Below are positions 7,948-8,345 of a DNA stretch of 8,345 bases, in pieces. The stretch is from an uncultured Sphingobacteriales bacterium (GTDB taxonomy: Bacteria; Bacteroidota; Bacteroidia; Chitinophagales; Chitinophagaceae), in the NCBI GenBank assembly GCA_946887085.1, contig CAMPKG010000141.1, forward strand, positions 1 to 8,345, written 5' to 3'. The notes beneath the pieces are model-generated. The model saw only the letters and a list, made by a program, of their open reading frames with translations. It ran no database searches and was not told the origin of the DNA. Both the position numbers and the translations under genes were made by a program. Position 1 is the stretch's first letter; every line of letters starts with the position of its first letter.

Positions 7948-8345
7948 ATGAAAGCAATTCTTTTGACAATAATGGCTGTGCTGCTTTGCGGCATGGAGAT
8001 GTTTGCCCAAAAAAATACCGCAGATGAACGCTTCAAGCTGTACAAATACGATCAGGCCATCCCGCTGTATGAAAAATATCTTCAACAAAATCCTACCGAC
8101 TACGCTTCGCTGAAGAACCTGGCGATAAGTTACCAGCTCACCAATAATATCAATAAGGCTGCAGAAATATATACCCGTGTCATTGCGCAGCCTGCTTCCA
8201 ACGCTGATGACCTGTTTCAGCTCATACAATTATTACGGACCCAGCAAAATATTTCTGGCGCCAAACCATATGCCCTGAAGTACAAGGAGGTAGCTCCCGG
8301 CGAGAGAGCAGACAATACCATTAAGGCTCTGGATATGTATGAGAG
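7948..8345 (+). CDS. Exported TPR protein, 5' part; probable OmpA/PorE-like envelope protein (runs off the edge)
   Basis: An ATG at 7948 opens a frame without stops for 132 codons to the end of the window. Residues 1-21 are a signal peptide (MKAILLTIMAVLLCGMEMFAQ). The mature part begins with TPR-like helices: ADERFKLYKYDQAIPLYEKY followed by NPTDYASLKNLAISYQLTNN, then INKAAEIYTRVIAQP and a further helical pair. Proteins that start this way and lie directly after a PorP/SprF gene in Bacteroidota are commonly OmpA-family proteins with TPR, PD40 propeller and a C-terminal peptidoglycan-binding OmpA domain. The downstream domains are outside the window, so that identity is inferred from context. 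The Cys at residue 14 lacks a convincing lipobox (VLLC has Leu at -1). The start follows a T-run in an AT-rich context, only 21 bp after the PorP/SprF stop, which supports one operon. Confidence 0.8.
   Translation, partial: MKAILLTIMAVLLCGMEMFAQKNTADERFKLYKYDQAIPLYEKYLQQNPTDYASLKNLAISYQLTNNINKAAEIYTRVIAQPASNADDLFQLIQLLRTQQNISGAKPYALKYKEVAPGERADNTIKALDMYE

Noticed and set aside
7979..7992. Lipoprotein signal in the TPR protein (Cys14)
   Set aside because: VLLC has Leu at -1, a poor lipobox, and an FAQ-type cleavage site follows at residue 21.
7798..8229. 143-codon open frame on the minus strand
   Set aside because: It lies opposite the end of the PorP/SprF gene and the start of the TPR gene, both of which have clear signal peptides and family signatures. 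The antisense translation shows no recognisable motif.
1..8345. CRISPR arrays, tRNA/rRNA genes, insertion sequences, phage genes or defence systems
   Set aside because: No regularly spaced short repeats, no tRNA cloverleaf-like or rRNA-like stretches, no transposase or integrase motifs and no terminal inverted repeats were seen. Nearly all of the window is explained by five genes.

Overview
The window looks like chromosomal DNA of a Bacteroidota bacterium, most likely near the Chitinophagaceae/Sphingobacteriia. This is inferred from protein families rather than from a marker gene. The families are a non-hybrid sensor kinase with a Reg_prop propeller and Y_Y_Y domain paired with a LytTR regulator, a secreted protein with a type B (gliding-motility-associated, CHU_C-like) C-terminal sorting domain, and a PorP/SprF outer-membrane protein. 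Signal peptides ending in -AQ and AT-rich start contexts without clear Shine-Dalgarno sequences fit the same group. All genes lie on the + strand.

Region 1 (1-3778) is a two-component pair. A LytTR-type response regulator (15-794; its true start may lie outside the window) overlaps by one base a 994-residue sensor kinase (794-3778). The kinase has a two-component-regulator-type beta-propeller sensor, a Y_Y_Y domain, one transmembrane helix and a LytS-like His_kinase/HATPase module.

Region 2 (3779-3887) is a 109-bp gap with a weak imperfect hairpin and a poor match to the Bacteroidota -7 promoter element.

Region 3 (3888-8345) is a tightly spaced type IX secretion cargo cluster. It holds a 1032-residue secreted cysteine-rich protein with a type B sorting domain, then after 22 bp a PorP/SprF-like outer-membrane protein, then after 21 bp the first 132 codons of a TPR-containing exported protein. 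The last is probably the start of an OmpA/PorE-like protein and runs off the right edge. The arrangement resembles sprB-sprF of Flavobacterium: the PorP/SprF partner is expected to help deliver the type B cargo through the type IX machinery, and the TPR/OmpA-like protein may anchor or organise it at the cell envelope.

The most notable feature is inside the cargo protein. After a probable beta-propeller head, its second half is an A-B-A-B tandem of two different cysteine-rich modules with a period of about 237-245 residues. It ends in a very cysteine-rich hinge just before the sorting domain. I could not match these modules to a named family. The rest of the window is ordinary for this phylum.
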